Shown: positions 46,430-56,510 of the stretch, piece by piece
Numbering within the stretch: the stretch's first letter is position 1
Layout of the letters: every line of letters starts with the position of its first letter
Assembly (NCBI RefSeq): GCF_026625785.1
Contig: NZ_CP113063.1
Location: forward strand, 1,178,001 to 1,242,000
Length of the DNA: 64,000 nucleotides
Reading direction: 5' to 3'
Origin: Gordonia sp. SL306
GTDB taxonomy: Bacteria > Actinomycetota > Actinomycetes > Mycobacteriales > Mycobacteriaceae
Program-made: the position numbers and the translations under genes
The notes under the pieces: generated by a model
Database searches by the model: none
What the model was told of the DNA's origin: nothing
What the model saw: only the letters and a program-made list of their open reading frames with translations

Positions 46430-48455
46430 ATGACGTACCAGTTGGACCAACCCGCGCAACCACGCCGCGGACGCACCGCCGCACGACCAGTCGGAACCGG
46501 CAGCGCACCGCATTTCGGCTCGCTCCCGCTCGGCGACCCCACCGGGGGATCCGACGGCATCCGCTGGCGTGAACAGGTCGACGGCAAGCAGCTGTATCCG
46601 CGGGTGGCGATCGACCGGGACGTCGTCCTCACCATGAGCGACGGTGTGCGACTGCGCGCGACCGTGGTCCGGCCGGCCAACCGATTCGGCCAGACCGTCC
46701 TCACCCCCTACCCCGCAATCCTCAACATCAACCCGTACAACCGGGTCGCGATCGACGCACTCGACCACGCGCTGCACGCACCCGGGCTGGGTAAGGCGCT
46801 GCACACCGCCTCGGCGACCATGGATGGGACGGGAACGGGACTCGAAGGCCTGACCACGCTCACCAAGACCCTGTCCGGCGGCGTGTTCGACGTCTTCGGA
46901 ATCAACCGGAATCTCGTCCGCAGCGGTTATGTGCAGATCATCGTCGACGTCCGGGGAACCGGCGCGAGCCAGGGCAAATGGCAGATCCTCGGCGCCCGCG
47001 AGCAACAGGACTCGGTGGAGATCATCGATTGGGTCGCCGAGCAGGAGTGGTGCAACGGTGCCGTCGGGCTGGCCGGGTGGTCGTACTCGGCGATCAACTC
47101 GCTGCAGGCCGCTGACAAGCGCCTGCCCGCCGTCAAGGCCGTCTTCGCGGTCGAGGGCTGCGACGACATCGTCCGCGACATCTACATCACCGGTGGCATG
47201 CCGTCGGCATTCATCCCGACCTGGCTGTCGGTGGTGAATCTGCTGAAATGGCTGCCGAATCCGTCGAGCCCGGTCCGCGACGTCTTCCGCGGCGACACCG
47301 CGCGCTGGCTGCGCGACCGATTGAAGTCGCCGGCCACCGAGATCACGTCGCTGCTGTGGGGATTCCTCACCGCCCGCGACGACCGCATCTTCGACGACCC
47401 GTATTTCGACGAGCGTGATCCCGTGGTCGACCGGATCGCCGCCCCCACCTTCACCGTCGGCGCCTGGCACGACCTCTTCGGGCGCAGCGCGACCGGCGTC
47501 TACGAACGACTGCAGATGGAACCGGGACGCAAGCAGATGGTGGTGGGCGACGGCTATCACGTCGACGTCGGTTCCGGATACGGCGGCAAGTTCGCGCCGC
47601 CCCGGCTCGACGTGCTCGAACGGGCCTGGTTCGACCGCTGGCTCAAAGGCCACCGGCAACGGCGTCGAGTACTACGGCCCGGTCACCATGCTCCAGCAGG
47701 GCGGAGCATGGACCTCCGGCCCGAGCTTCCCGCGACCCGGGGTGGTCCCACAACGGCTCTACCTCACCGACACCCCGTCGGGCACCGCCGATCACGCCAC
47801 GCACGACGGCTCGCTGGCCATCACGCCCGTCGACGACCTGTCGTCGCTCACCGTCCACCCGGATGCGCGGGGCGCCGTCTCCCGCGACATGACGCAGGTG
47901 ACCGCGGGCGCCGCGATGATCTTCGGACGCTCGTTCACCGACGACGCCCGCTTCCAGGAGCGAGGTGGACTGTCGTTCACCACCGAACCTGTCAGCGAGT
48001 CGACCACCATCAGCGGTCCGATGAACCTGCGACTCAACGTGGCCACCACGGCGCACGAGGCGATCTGGGCGGTCACCGTCAACGACGTCGCGCCGGACGG
48101 GACGTCGACCGTGCTGACCAACGGCGCCCTGTCCGCGTCCAACCGGGCCCTCGATCCGTCCCAGTCGACCTACGCTTCCGACGGCAACCTGATCTCGGCC
48201 CACCACTATTTGTCGCGCAAGCGGAAGCTGCCGGTGCCGGCGGACGAGCCGGTCCGCATCGACGTGGACCTGGTCCCCACCGACGCCGTACTCGAGCCGG
48301 GACACCGGCTGCGCGTCGACGTTTATGCGGCCAGCTTCCCGCGTTACCTCACCGTGGTGCCCGATCTGATCAAGGCGCGCGGTCGTCGTCAGCGCCTGGT
48401 GCTCGATCCGCGTCATCCGAGCCATCTGACGTTCTGCTCGAGCGGGACCTGGTAG
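46430..48455 (+). pseudogene. CocE/NonD family hydrolase broken by a one-base frameshift
   Basis: Two frames together encode about 674 residues of an X-Pro dipeptidyl-peptidase/cocaine-esterase type hydrolase. Codons 1-407 (46430-47650) hold DVRGTGASQGKWQ and the nucleophile motif GLAGWSYSAIN; the second part (47652-48455) begins TGNGVEYYGPVTMLQQ and holds the jelly-roll domain to HPSHLTFCSSGTW. An extra C near 47650-47651 (AAAGGCCACCGGC instead of AAAGGCACCGGC) breaks the frame. The first frame runs on to 48715 with Arg-rich shadow sequence. Either a recent pseudogene or a sequencing error; the second part keeps intact coding character. Confidence 0.8.
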
Positions 48456-48494
48456 CCGACGGCGGCATACGTCGTCGCCGATCGGGCGCAGTCC

Positions 48495-48582
48495 CCCGAC
48501 GATCGTGCGCGGTTTCCCGTCGATCGTGCGCGTCAGCCCTGGGGGGCGGACAGTCAACGGGATTCTGCGCACGATCGACGGG
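48495..48582. repeat. Three copies of a short palindromic repeat between convergent genes
   Basis: CCCGACGATCGTGCGCG at 48495 and CCCGTCGATCGTGCGCG at 48516 are direct copies 21 bases apart; a third, inverted copy lies at 48566-48582. The second and third form a 16-bp stem around 33 bases, placed where transcription from both sides should stop. Confidence 0.7.
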
Positions 48583-48585
48583 ATG

Positions 48586-50229
48586 TTACGGCGCAGGGAC
48601 ATCCCGGCGCGAGAAGCCGATCATCCCGACACCCGCGAGCAGCACCGCGACCACGGTCAGCGTGACGACACCACCCACCGACACGTCCACGGCCGGCACG
48701 GTGCCGACCGAGTAGAGGGGCGAGATCCGCAGCACCCACGTCGGCCAATCGAGGGTGGCGCCGAGGAAGGCGATGAAGGTCGCGTACCCCAGCAGGGCCC
48801 ACACGACCGTCTGAGCTCTGGGCAGCCACCCGAACAGCGCCACCGACATCGACCCGAACACTGCGACGGCGGGCAGGTAGGCCACCCCGGCCGACAGGTT
48901 GCGACCGACCTCCCCCGCGTCGTCGACCTGCAGAGCTACCACGACCCCGAGACCCAACGCGGGCACCATGACCACGACTGCTAGCCCGACCAGGATCACC
49001 GCGACGTGCGCCGCGGCCCACCGCGGCCGAGCCACCGCGAGCGACAGCACCATCTCCAATCGACCACCGCGTTCGTCGGCACGCATCTTCGCGAACGCGG
49101 AAATGACGAAACCGCTTGCCATCAGTGCGAGGATCACCACGGTCAGTGCCAGATAGGTGTCGATGCCGTGCGATTCCCCTCGCGCACCGAACGCCTCGGC
49201 AATCTGAGGGTTCTCGGCCACTGCATCGGCGACCTCCTGCGCCAGGCCACCGAAGACGAGCGCGACGGCGAGTGCGCCGATGGTCCATCCCAGAATCGAT
49301 CCCCGGTGTTCGGCGATCGCACGGCCGGGGATCGATCGGGCGCCTGAACCGGCACGCGCCGGCCCCGGGCGTGCCGAGACCAGACCCGATCCCAGATCTC
49401 GAGTGGCCGCCAGACGGACACCCACAGCGACCAACGCGATCGCCACCCCGCAGGCGAGCGCTGTCGGCCACCAGCGCTCATCATCGGCGAAAGGCCGGGT
49501 CTCCTGTTGCCAGGCCAACGGCGACAACCACTTCCACGCATTGCCGCCGACATCGCCGATCGCACGTGTGGCGTACGCGAGGCCGAGCGCAACGAGACTG
49601 ACGGTGTAGACCTTGCGAGCCCGCCGCAACCACTGTGCACCGCACAGTGCAATCCCCGCCCAGACCGCAGCGAGCATGAACAACGACACGGCGTAGAGCA
49701 ATGACCTTCCGGCGTCCACAGCCTCGACGACCAGCGTCCCGAATATGCCGACGGCCACCAGCGCGGCCGCGACGAGCGCGCCGAGCACCGCCGCGACATG
49801 CGGCGCCCACGACGCGATCGCCCTCGACCGCATCAATTCCAACAGTCCCGACTCTTCCGGTGTCCGGGTGAACCGGACGATCAGATGAGTGGCCATCATA
49901 GGGATCGCGATCGCGGCGATGAACGCGAACTCGTTGGCTGCGACGCCACCGAGATTGTCTGCACCGTAAGGGGTTCCGTTGATCGCCGCGATCGCGGCGT
50001 CACCACCGACGGTCCGGCCGTACGCGGCCAACAGGTCCGGCGTGCCGTACAGGCCGGAGATCGCCGTCAGGGTGAACCCGTAGCCCGCGACAACAGAGAC
50101 GATCCAGATCAGATAGACCTTCCACCCCGTCCGCCACTGCAGTCGCAGCATGGCACCGACACCGGCCGCACCCACACTTCCATCCGGGGCATCGGATCGC
50201 CGACCGTGCAGGTTCGCTGGCAGGGTCAC
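48586..50229 (-). CDS. ABC exporter permease, ABC-2 type (polyketide-exporter-like)
   Basis: 547 residues with about twelve hydrophobic segments in two halves, each opening with a similar amphipathic stretch ([40 protein letters not shown]). It resembles the actinobacterial permeases annotated as exporters of polyketide antibiotics. GTG start overlapping the stop of the ATPase gene (GTGA), so the two form one exporter. Substrate unknown. Confidence 0.83.
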   Translation of the reverse strand: MTLPANLHGRRSDAPDGSVGAAGVGAMLRLQWRTGWKVYLIWIVSVVAGYGFTLTAISGLYGTPDLLAAYGRTVGGDAAIAAINGTPYGADNLGGVAANEFAFIAAIAIPMMATHLIVRFTRTPEESGLLELMRSRAIASWAPHVAAVLGALVAAALVAVGIFGTLVVEAVDAGRSLLYAVSLFMLAAVWAGIALCGAQWLRRARKVYTVSLVALGLAYATRAIGDVGGNAWKWLSPLAWQQETRPFADDERWWPTALACGVAIALVAVGVRLAATRDLGSGLVSARPGPARAGSGARSIPGRAIAEHRGSILGWTIGALAVALVFGGLAQEVADAVAENPQIAEAFGARGESHGIDTYLALTVVILALMASGFVISAFAKMRADERGGRLEMVLSLAVARPRWAAAHVAVILVGLAVVVMVPALGLGVVVALQVDDAGEVGRNLSAGVAYLPAVAVFGSMSVALFGWLPRAQTVVWALLGYATFIAFLGATLDWPTWVLRISPLYSVGTVPAVDVSVGGVVTLTVVAVLLAGVGMIGFSRRDVPAP

Positions 50230-51164
50230 GGCGCCACGTCCGTGCCGTCGGCCTCGCCATCGACGGTCGTGGCGCTGTAGGAGCTCAGAAACAGTTCGTC
50301 GAGGCTCGGTGGCCGCACGGTCAGCGATGCGACCCCCGCCGACAGCACGGCACCCAGCGCAGGCTCGAGCGACTGTGCACCGACATCGAAGCGGACGTCG
50401 ACGATGCCGTCGTCGCCTGCGGTCGTCGACAGACCGGTCACCCCGTCGATCTCGGACAGCTGCTCGGGCCGACGACGTGTCCGGGCGAGAACACGCGTCC
50501 GCGACCCCTTGCGCAGTTCGTCGAGGCCTCCGGTGCGCACCGTGGCACCATCGCGAATGATGGTCACCGCGTCACTGAGCGCCTCCACCTCGGCAAGGAT
50601 GTGGCTCGACAGCAGGACCGTGACACCCTGCGAGACCCTTTCGCGCACGGCGCACTGGAACACCTCTTCCATCAGCGGGTCCAGCCCGGACGTGGGCTCG
50701 TCGAGGATCAACAGCTCGGCGTTCGACGCCAATGCCGCGATCAGTGCGACCTTCTGCCGATTGCCCTTCGAGTACTCGTCGACCTTCTTGGTCACATCGA
50801 GACCGAAGCGTTCGACGAACTCCGAACGGCGTGCGTCATCGAGTCCTGCTCCCCCCGACGCCAAGATGTCGATGCACTCACCGCCGGTGAGGTCCGGCCA
50901 CAGCGCGACGTCACCCGGTACGTACGCGAGCCGTCGGTGCAGGGCCACCGCGTCCTTCCACGGATCACGGCCGAACAGCCGGATGCGGCCCGCATCCGCT
51001 CTGATCAGCCCGAGCACGGTCCGGATGGTCGTCGACTTCCCCGCGCCGTTGGGGCCGAGGAATCCATGAACGCGTCCCGGCTCGACGGCCAGGGTCAGGC
51101 CATTCAAAGCGCGTGTCCGACCGAACGATTTCGACAATCCCTCCACATCCACGATGAGATCCAC
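50226..51164 (-). CDS. ABC exporter ATP-binding protein
   Basis: 312 residues. Walker [21 protein letters not shown] (about 35-54), signature in the [16 protein letters not shown] form, Walker [21 protein letters not shown] and switch [15 protein letters not shown]. The C-terminal part is the extra domain found in exporter ATPases. It pairs with the overlapping permease. GTG at 51164 is chosen because the long upstream frame overlaps the metallohydrolase gene on another frame; no strong ribosome site is visible. Confidence 0.88.
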   Translation of the reverse strand: MDLIVDVEGLSKSFGRTRALNGLTLAVEPGRVHGFLGPNGAGKSTTIRTVLGLIRADAGRIRLFGRDPWKDAVALHRRLAYVPGDVALWPDLTGGECIDILASGGAGLDDARRSEFVERFGLDVTKKVDEYSKGNRQKVALIAALASNAELLILDEPTSGLDPLMEEVFQCAVRERVSQGVTVLLSSHILAEVEALSDAVTIIRDGATVRTGGLDELRKGSRTRVLARTRRRPEQLSEIDGVTGLSTTAGDDGIVDVRFDVGAQSLEPALGAVLSAGVASLTVRPPSLDELFLSSYSATTVDGEADGTDVAP

Positions 51165-51171
51165 AGAGGTA

Positions 51172-51678
51172 TCACACCACCCCGCTGTCGCCGAAAACCA
51201 CGCGATAGACGAAACCCGCCTCGGGACCCAGCACCAGACCGACCAGATCGATGAGCCCGACGGCGAATCCGCGGCCGTGCGCCGCCCCCGACGATTCGTC
51301 GAGGTGATGGGCGATCTCGTGGAGCACCACCAGTTCGCGCAGCGCCCAACGACCGTCCGCCGACGACGGGATCGCGATCTGCGGATCGGCATCACCGGAG
51401 CGCAGATACTCGGCCGATCGGTGACCACGACGCTCCCGAACCCGCACCGGCCGGGTGGCGCGGCCGAATCGGGCGCGGACCGATGGCATCGCGAGCACGC
51501 GGTCGACGTAGTCACATACGGAGGCCACCGACCCGAAGTGGGCCTCGACCGGCAGGGTGAGCTCGGTACCCGCGATCTGTACCGTGCGATTCGACCCGGC
51601 ACGATCGAACATGCGGTGCACCAGGCGTTCGGCCTCGTAGAGCCGGGCGCGGCCGGAGTCCCGCGGACGCGTGGTCAC
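51172..51678 (-). CDS. TIGR04338-type putative zinc metallohydrolase
   Basis: 168 residues. The zinc motif is [12 protein letters not shown] with His120, Glu121 and His124, and a third His134 in [10 protein letters not shown]. This small family is restricted to mycolate-containing actinobacteria and its substrate is unknown. GTG start at 51678; it lies seven bases before the ABC ATPase start on the same strand. Its usual neighbour, a DUF2786 protein, lies 1 kb away, here separated by a YihY gene. Confidence 0.8.
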   Translation of the reverse strand: MTTRPRDSGRARLYEAERLVHRMFDRAGSNRTVQIAGTELTLPVEAHFGSVASVCDYVDRVLAMPSVRARFGRATRPVRVRERRGHRSAEYLRSGDADPQIAIPSSADGRWALRELVVLHEIAHHLDESSGAAHGRGFAVGLIDLVGLVLGPEAGFVYRVVFGDSGVV

Positions 51679-51776
51679 ACGCCCACCCGCCAGACCACCC
51701 TCGACAACGGCGCACGCATTACGATCTGACCGTCGGTCACCTGCCCCGGCAGGTCACCGGAAAGGAGACGTCGACT

Positions 51777-52727
51777 GTGAGTTCTCCGTCCCTGGGTGCT
51801 CGGGCCAAGGCCCGCGCCCTGGCCATCGCCGATCGTGCTCGGCAGATCCCCGGTGCGAACCTGGTGCTGCGCATCCTGCGGGACCTCGCGGTGAACGATC
51901 TGACCGATCGTGCCATGACACTCGCCGCCCAGGCCTTCACGTCGGTGCTGCCGATCGTCATCCTCCTCACTGCTCTTCCGAATCACACCTACCTCACCAA
52001 AGCCCTCGACGGCCTCGGCATCGACCCGAGCCGCGTCGACGTCGCGTCCACCAGCACCCCGGAATCGTTCACCGCCTTCGGCATCCTGGGTGTCCTGATG
52101 ACCATCGGCGGCGCGACCTCGCTCTCGCGCGCCCTCGGACGCATGTACGTGTCGGTGTGGGAGGTGAACAAACTCCCCATCTCCGGATGGTGGCGTTGGG
52201 TGGTGGTGATCTTCGCGATCCCGCTCGGCGTGGTTGCGCAGGGGCTGGCCGCGGCGCTCCACGATGTCTCGGTCACCGGCATCACGATCGGCGGATACGG
52301 GGCGCTGGGTGTGGTGCTCGAGGTGGTGGCCACCTTCCTCATCTGGTCGATCATGTGGACGACGTTGCCGCGTCTGCTGGTGAGTTCGCAGGTGCCGATG
52401 CGCCTGCTGGCAGTCAACGGCGCCGTGACCGGCATCTTCATCACCGTCCTGCTGGTGGGCAGTCGGCTCGCCCTGCCGACGATCATGGGTGAGACCACCC
52501 ACCACTACGGCACGCTGGGCATGGTGTTCGTGGCGATCAGCTGGTTGTTCTTCTTCGCCGGGATCGTGGTGGTCTGTGCTGTCGTCATCCATTCGCTGAT
52601 CTCCGACGAAGGGACCGTCGGGACGTGGATGCGTACTCATGTCGGGGCTCCCCGGCCCTCGCAGCGCGTCCAGCGCACGGATTTCTTCACCCTCGAATCG
52701 GCTGCCGACCAGTCGGCAGGCAGGTAG
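51777..52727 (+). CDS. YihY/BrkB family inner-membrane protein
   Basis: 316 residues with six hydrophobic segments. The family hallmark NDLTDRAMTLAAQAFTSVLP lies before the first helix, and later segments include VLEVVATFLIWSIMWTTLPR and YGTLGMVFVAISWLFFFAGI. These proteins have been discussed as lipid or small-molecule transporters; function remains open. GTG at 51777 has AAGGAG nine bases upstream. It is divergent from the metallohydrolase and convergent with DUF2786, with only four bases between the stops. Confidence 0.87.
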   Translation: MSSPSLGARAKARALAIADRARQIPGANLVLRILRDLAVNDLTDRAMTLAAQAFTSVLPIVILLTALPNHTYLTKALDGLGIDPSRVDVASTSTPESFTAFGILGVLMTIGGATSLSRALGRMYVSVWEVNKLPISGWWRWVVVIFAIPLGVVAQGLAAALHDVSVTGITIGGYGALGVVLEVVATFLIWSIMWTTLPRLLVSSQVPMRLLAVNGAVTGIFITVLLVGSRLALPTIMGETTHHYGTLGMVFVAISWLFFFAGIVVVCAVVIHSLISDEGTVGTWMRTHVGAPRPSQRVQRTDFFTLESAADQSAGR

Positions 52728-52731
52728 CTCG

Positions 52732-53562
52732 TCACCCCTCCAATTCGCCGCGGGCACCACCGAATTCGCGATCCGCACCGATTCGCGCCCGGCGTCCCGC
52801 GCGATCGCCCGCGCGCCGAGCCGCCTCGGAGTAGCCCGCCGAGGCACTCGCCGGACGCCACGTCCCCCTCGCCTTCGACTCCGACCGATAGAAGTCGATC
52901 ACCTCGATCTCCTTGTCCCGCAAGGCCAGCGCCGTCGACGACGGCTTCCGGTCGCCGTCCGGGTCGGCGCGCAGCGCCTCTGCGCGGGCGTCTTCACGGG
53001 CCTCGCTGAGTCGTTTGCCGATCCGCTCGGCGAACGCCGACTGGAAGTTGAGTCGTGCCGTGATCGGCGACAGCGGTTTGGTCTCGACGACCCGTTGTGC
53101 CCGCCACCCGGCCCCCCGGGTGACGACCCGGGAGAATTCCTCGCCCTTGTAGGCGCCCGACCTCAGGTAGGCATCGCTGGCCGCGACCATCTGCACCACC
53201 AACGACGTGTAGAGGGTCTCGCAGGTGTCGATGTCGGAGCCGAATCCGTACGCCATCACGAACGTCGAGTTGCCTGCCACGTCAACGGTCACGTCGTTGG
53301 CCTGTGCGATGGCGACGAACAGCTGGACATACGTGCGCAGACCCCGTTTGCCGGCGGTGCCGATGGAGATCTGCCTGGTGACCGGTGCGGTGTCGCGGCG
53401 GTCCGCCGGGTCGTGGGAGCGGGCCACCGCGAGATCGATCGACGCCGCGGTCGCCAGCCGCTGTGCCGCCTGCATGAACGTTTCCGCCTCGTGCGGATTG
53501 TCGGTGCCCTCGGCCTGTCGCAGCAGGGCCGAGATGCGGGTGAGCAGCTTGTCGTCGCGCAT
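52732..53562 (-). CDS. DUF2786 domain protein
   Basis: 276 residues. DUF2786 is visible at the N-terminus (MRDDKLLTRISALLRQAEGT, then NPHEAETFMQAAQRLATA). The middle is soluble and the C-terminus Arg/Ala-rich. Function unknown; it often lies beside TIGR04338 metallohydrolases. The start at 53562 has no ribosome site, but TAGTCT lies six bases upstream, so the message may be leaderless. Confidence 0.8.
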   Translation of the reverse strand: MRDDKLLTRISALLRQAEGTDNPHEAETFMQAAQRLATAASIDLAVARSHDPADRRDTAPVTRQISIGTAGKRGLRTYVQLFVAIAQANDVTVDVAGNSTFVMAYGFGSDIDTCETLYTSLVVQMVAASDAYLRSGAYKGEEFSRVVTRGAGWRAQRVVETKPLSPITARLNFQSAFAERIGKRLSEAREDARAEALRADPDGDRKPSSTALALRDKEIEVIDFYRSESKARGTWRPASASAGYSEAARRAGDRAGRRARIGADREFGGARGELEG

Positions 53563-53614
53563 ATGTATCAGACTATCGAGCGGCCCGATCGGTTCCACTC
53601 GACGCGAAATCGCT

Positions 53615-54070
53615 TCAGCTCTCGGGCGCCCACCGTACGATGTCGTCGTCGGAGATCTCGCGGTCGTCGGTCCGCTGGGTCATCCGGATGTGGTTGCCGA
53701 ACGGGTCGCGGAACGCACAATCGATGCCGTACGGCTGGTCTTCGGGTTCCTGGGTGAACTCGACTCCCTTGGCCACCAACTCGGCGTAGGTGCCGCGACA
53801 GTCGTCGGTGGCCAGGATCGTCGTCCCCAGCGCACCCTGGGTCAGCAGATCACGGACGGTCGCGGCCGCGTCCTCGGAGATCGCAGGCGGGCCGGGCAGC
53901 GACAGCAGGATCTCGCGGTCGGGCTGATCGGGCGCGGCGATCGTCAGCCACCGCATGAATCCCATGTCGACGTCGGTGGTCACCACGAATCCGAGTCTGC
54001 CGACATAGAACTCGAGTGCGGCGTCCTGGTCGAGGACATAGATGGAGTGGATGCTGATTCCGTTGATCAT
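53615..54070 (-). CDS. VOC/glyoxalase family protein
   Basis: 151 residues. MINGISIHSIYVLDQDAALE opens the fold, LGFVVTTDVDMGFMRWLTIA follows, and AFRDPFGNHIRMTQ closes it. The ATG overlaps the stop of the AraC gene (ATGA), so regulator and enzyme are made together. Such AraC-VOC pairs are common in actinobacteria; the substrate is unknown. Confidence 0.87.
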   Translation of the reverse strand: MINGISIHSIYVLDQDAALEFYVGRLGFVVTTDVDMGFMRWLTIAAPDQPDREILLSLPGPPAISEDAAATVRDLLTQGALGTTILATDDCRGTYAELVAKGVEFTQEPEDQPYGIDCAFRDPFGNHIRMTQRTDDREISDDDIVRWAPES

Positions 54071-54546
54071 GCGCCCGACGATACGACGATCGGGCGTGGC
54101 CCGGCTTCTCCGAAACTGCTCGAATCCGGTCGGTTCGAATCCTGCCGGCTCGGATCGTGATTGGGTCGGGTCCAGTCCTTCACGAAACACGACGGCACCG
54201 GCGCAGGCGCGGTGGTCCGGCGATACTCGGTCGGACTGCGTCCGATGATCGCGGTGAATGTCCGGCCGAAGGTGCCGAGACTCTCGTATCCGACCGCGCA
54301 GGCAACCTCGGTCACCGGGAGTTCGGTGTTGCGCAGCAGCGCGCAGGCCCGTTCGATGCGCCTGCGCTGCAGGTAGCGATGCGGTGTCTCACCGAACAAA
54401 TCCCGAAATCGTCGGGTGAAATGAGCCGGTGAGACCAGCGCGATACGCGCGAGCGTCGCGACGTCGAGCGGTTCGGCGAATGCGCGGTCGATGGCGTCGC
54501 GCGCACGCAGTAGTCGACGGTTCTCGTCCTCACGGGGGGTGAACAC
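54067..54546 (-). CDS. AraC family regulator, DNA-binding domain only
   Basis: 159 residues. Two helix-turn-helix units span about 12-112: LARIALVSPAHFTRRFRDLF and VTEVACAVGYESLGTFGRTF. There is no N-terminal ligand domain; instead a polar tail of about 45 residues follows. GTG start at 54546. It is cotranslated with the VOC gene, which it probably controls; signal sensing is not obvious without a ligand domain. Confidence 0.87.
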   Translation of the reverse strand: MFTPREDENRRLLRARDAIDRAFAEPLDVATLARIALVSPAHFTRRFRDLFGETPHRYLQRRRIERACALLRNTELPVTEVACAVGYESLGTFGRTFTAIIGRSPTEYRRTTAPAPVPSCFVKDWTRPNHDPSRQDSNRPDSSSFGEAGPRPIVVSSGA

Positions 54547-54568
54547 ACCAGTCAGTGTCGCTCACAGG

Positions 54569-54838
54569 TCAGTGTCGCTCGCAGGCGATGCCGTCCTTGT
54601 CCCGGTCGTGCGACGATTCCTGGCGGTAGACGTTGTCGTTGACCGTGAAGTTCGTGACCGGTGTCCCGGACGTCGAGTCCACGGCTCCCGACTGTCCGAC
54701 GCCATGCGGGTAGTCGGCATTGAGGGCTTTGCAGTTGGAATATGCCGTTGCCCCCGCCGGCGCTGCTACTGCCAACGGCGCGACGACGAGTGTTGCCGCC
54801 GCCAGCATTCCGACGACGATCTTCCGTGAGCACCGCAT
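54569..54838 (-). CDS. Secreted Excalibur calcium-binding domain protein
   Basis: 89 residues. A signal peptide ends around AVAAPAGATA; the Excalibur domain starts YSNCKALNADYPHGVGQSGA and ends with the calcium-loop motif DRDKDGIACERH. Two Cys probably form a disulfide. ATG at 54838 has GGAAGGG upstream. Function outside the cell is unknown. Confidence 0.85.
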   Translation of the reverse strand: MRCSRKIVVGMLAAATLVVAPLAVAAPAGATAYSNCKALNADYPHGVGQSGAVDSTSGTPVTNFTVNDNVYRQESSHDRDKDGIACERH

Positions 54839-54938
54839 CGCTACCCTTCCCACATTCTTCGATGAATGGGGTGACGGTAGCCCCGCCCGCGGCGTCCCGG
54901 GTCCCGAATCGGCCCGCATTACTCTGAACGACCGAACG

Positions 54939-55892
54939 CTAGAGCCCGAACTTCGCCTGCATCCCCCGCAGGGTTTCCGCCGAACGCATCAGGCCGGACA
55001 ACTCGTCGTCGGACATGGGCATCTCAAGACGGGTCTGGGCTCCCGCGCGGTCGACGATCGTCGGCAGCGAGAGACAGACATCGTCGAGGCCCTCGTAGCC
55101 CGCGGCAACCGTCGACACCGGCAGCACCCGATGCTCGTTGTTCAGCACCGCCTCGACGATCCGGGTGGCCGCCAGACCGATCGCGTAGTTGGTCGCGCCC
55201 TTACCCTCGATGATCTTGTACGCGGCGTGGACCACCTCGTGGTGGATGCGCTCGCGAGCCGCTGCATCGATGGCCTCGCCCGAGCCCAACGGCTTCCAAT
55301 GCAGCAGTGGCACGCCGCCGATGCTCGCCGAACTCCACAGCGGGATCTCACTGTCACCGTGTTCGCCGACGATGTAGGCGTGCACGTTCTGCACCGCGAC
55401 GTCGCAGTGCTGCGCGATCAGGAACCGCAGTCGTGACGAGTCGAGCACGGTGCCCGAACCGAACAGCTGATTGTTCGGCAGGCCACTGTATTTCAGCGCC
55501 GCATAAGTGACGATGTCGACCGGGTTGGTGACCATGATGTAGACGGCGTTCGGGGCCACCTCGAGCACCCCCGGCATGATCTTCTTGGTCAAACCGATGG
55601 TGGCCTCGGCCAGTTCGAGTCGCGACTGCCCGGGCCGCTGCTTCGCCCCGGCGGTGAAGACCACCACGTCGGCGTCGGCACACACCGACACGTCGTCGTC
55701 GCCGATGATGTCGGCCCGCGGGACGAACTCCAGCCCGTGCGACATGTCGAGGACCTCGGCGGTCACCTTCGCGGTGTTGATGTCCATCAGCGCGATCGTC
55801 CGTGCCACGCCCCGGATCAGCGACGCATACGCGACGGCGGTGCCGACCGCTCCCGCTCCGATGATCGCCAGCTTCGTCGGTCGTACGTCCAT
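54939..55892 (-). CDS. ldh: L-lactate dehydrogenase
   Basis: 317 residues. NAD-binding IIGAGAVGTAVAYASL at 10-25; Gln85 in AGAKQRPGQSR is the residue that selects pyruvate over oxaloacetate (malate dehydrogenases have Arg); Arg91, Arg154 and the catalytic His178 in IVGEHGDSEIPLW complete the site. It would interconvert pyruvate and lactate with NADH. ATG at 55892; the upstream extension lies in the operator region and is rejected. Confidence 0.93.
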   Translation of the reverse strand: MDVRPTKLAIIGAGAVGTAVAYASLIRGVARTIALMDINTAKVTAEVLDMSHGLEFVPRADIIGDDDVSVCADADVVVFTAGAKQRPGQSRLELAEATIGLTKKIMPGVLEVAPNAVYIMVTNPVDIVTYAALKYSGLPNNQLFGSGTVLDSSRLRFLIAQHCDVAVQNVHAYIVGEHGDSEIPLWSSASIGGVPLLHWKPLGSGEAIDAAARERIHHEVVHAAYKIIEGKGATNYAIGLAATRIVEAVLNNEHRVLPVSTVAAGYEGLDDVCLSLPTIVDRAGAQTRLEMPMSDDELSGLMRSAETLRGMQAKFGL

Positions 55893-55976
55893 CAAGTCAC
55901 CGCCTGGTCTCGTTGGCCCGCCCCTGACGGCGATTATTCCTGCCTCGCCGGGTGGCCGCAGCGTTCTGCTTCGACG

Positions 55977-56030
55977 GTTGACTTTCCCAACGGGAAAGTG
56001 GACGATGACTTTCCAGATAGGAAAGTCAAC
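55977..56030. promoter_or_regulatory. Twin operators ACTTTCC-N5-GGAAAGT
   Basis: Two perfect palindromes, 55981-55999 and 56008-56026, with centres 27 bp apart. The outer arms extend to a perfect 11-bp inverted pair, GTTGACTTTCC and GGAAAGTCAAC. They sit just before the membrane protein-regulator operon and between it and ldh, so the regulator at 56507 is the likely ligand. Confidence 0.75.
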
Positions 56031-56045
56031 CAGGAGGAGGACCTG

Positions 56046-56510
56046 ATGACCGACATGACGCCCGAACAGGCGCGCGCCGCACTCGCCGCGGCCGATCGCG
56101 CCCGGCGCGACGTCGCCGAGGAGATCGGTCTGCCCCGGGCCTACTGGTGGGCCATGGCCGGCGGCTGGCTGGTGCTGGGTCTGCTGGGACAGTTCGCCCC
56201 GTGGTGGGTGGTGACCGTGGCGACGGCGTTGTTCGGCGCAGGCCACGCGGCGGTGGCCTCTCGACTGCTGGACGGCCGTCGTCGCAGCTCTCGACTACAG
56301 GTCAGCCGGACGGTCGCCGATCGTCGTATCCCGTTGATCGTCATCGCGATTCTGCTGACCGCGGTGGCGTTCACCATCGCACTCGCGTTCGCGCTGCAGG
56401 CCGACGGCGCCGGACACCCGTCATTGTGGGCGGCGGTGATCACCGCGCTCGTCGTCGGGTTCGGTGGTCCCGAGATGTTCACGGTTGCACGTCGATGGAT
56501 CGGTGCATGA
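56046..56510 (+). CDS. Small membrane protein coupled to a regulator
   Basis: 154 residues with four hydrophobic segments in two pairs (WWAMAGGWLVLGLLGQFAPW; VVTVATALFGAGHAAVA; IPLIVIAILLTAVAFTIALA; LWAAVITALVVGFGGPEMF). Not recognised beyond that. ATG at 56046 with a strong AGGAGGAGG site. Its end overlaps the start of the winged-helix regulator by four bases. It may act with that regulator or be its target. Confidence 0.8.
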   Translation: MTDMTPEQARAALAAADRARRDVAEEIGLPRAYWWAMAGGWLVLGLLGQFAPWWVVTVATALFGAGHAAVASRLLDGRRRSSRLQVSRTVADRRIPLIVIAILLTAVAFTIALAFALQADGAGHPSLWAAVITALVVGFGGPEMFTVARRWIGA

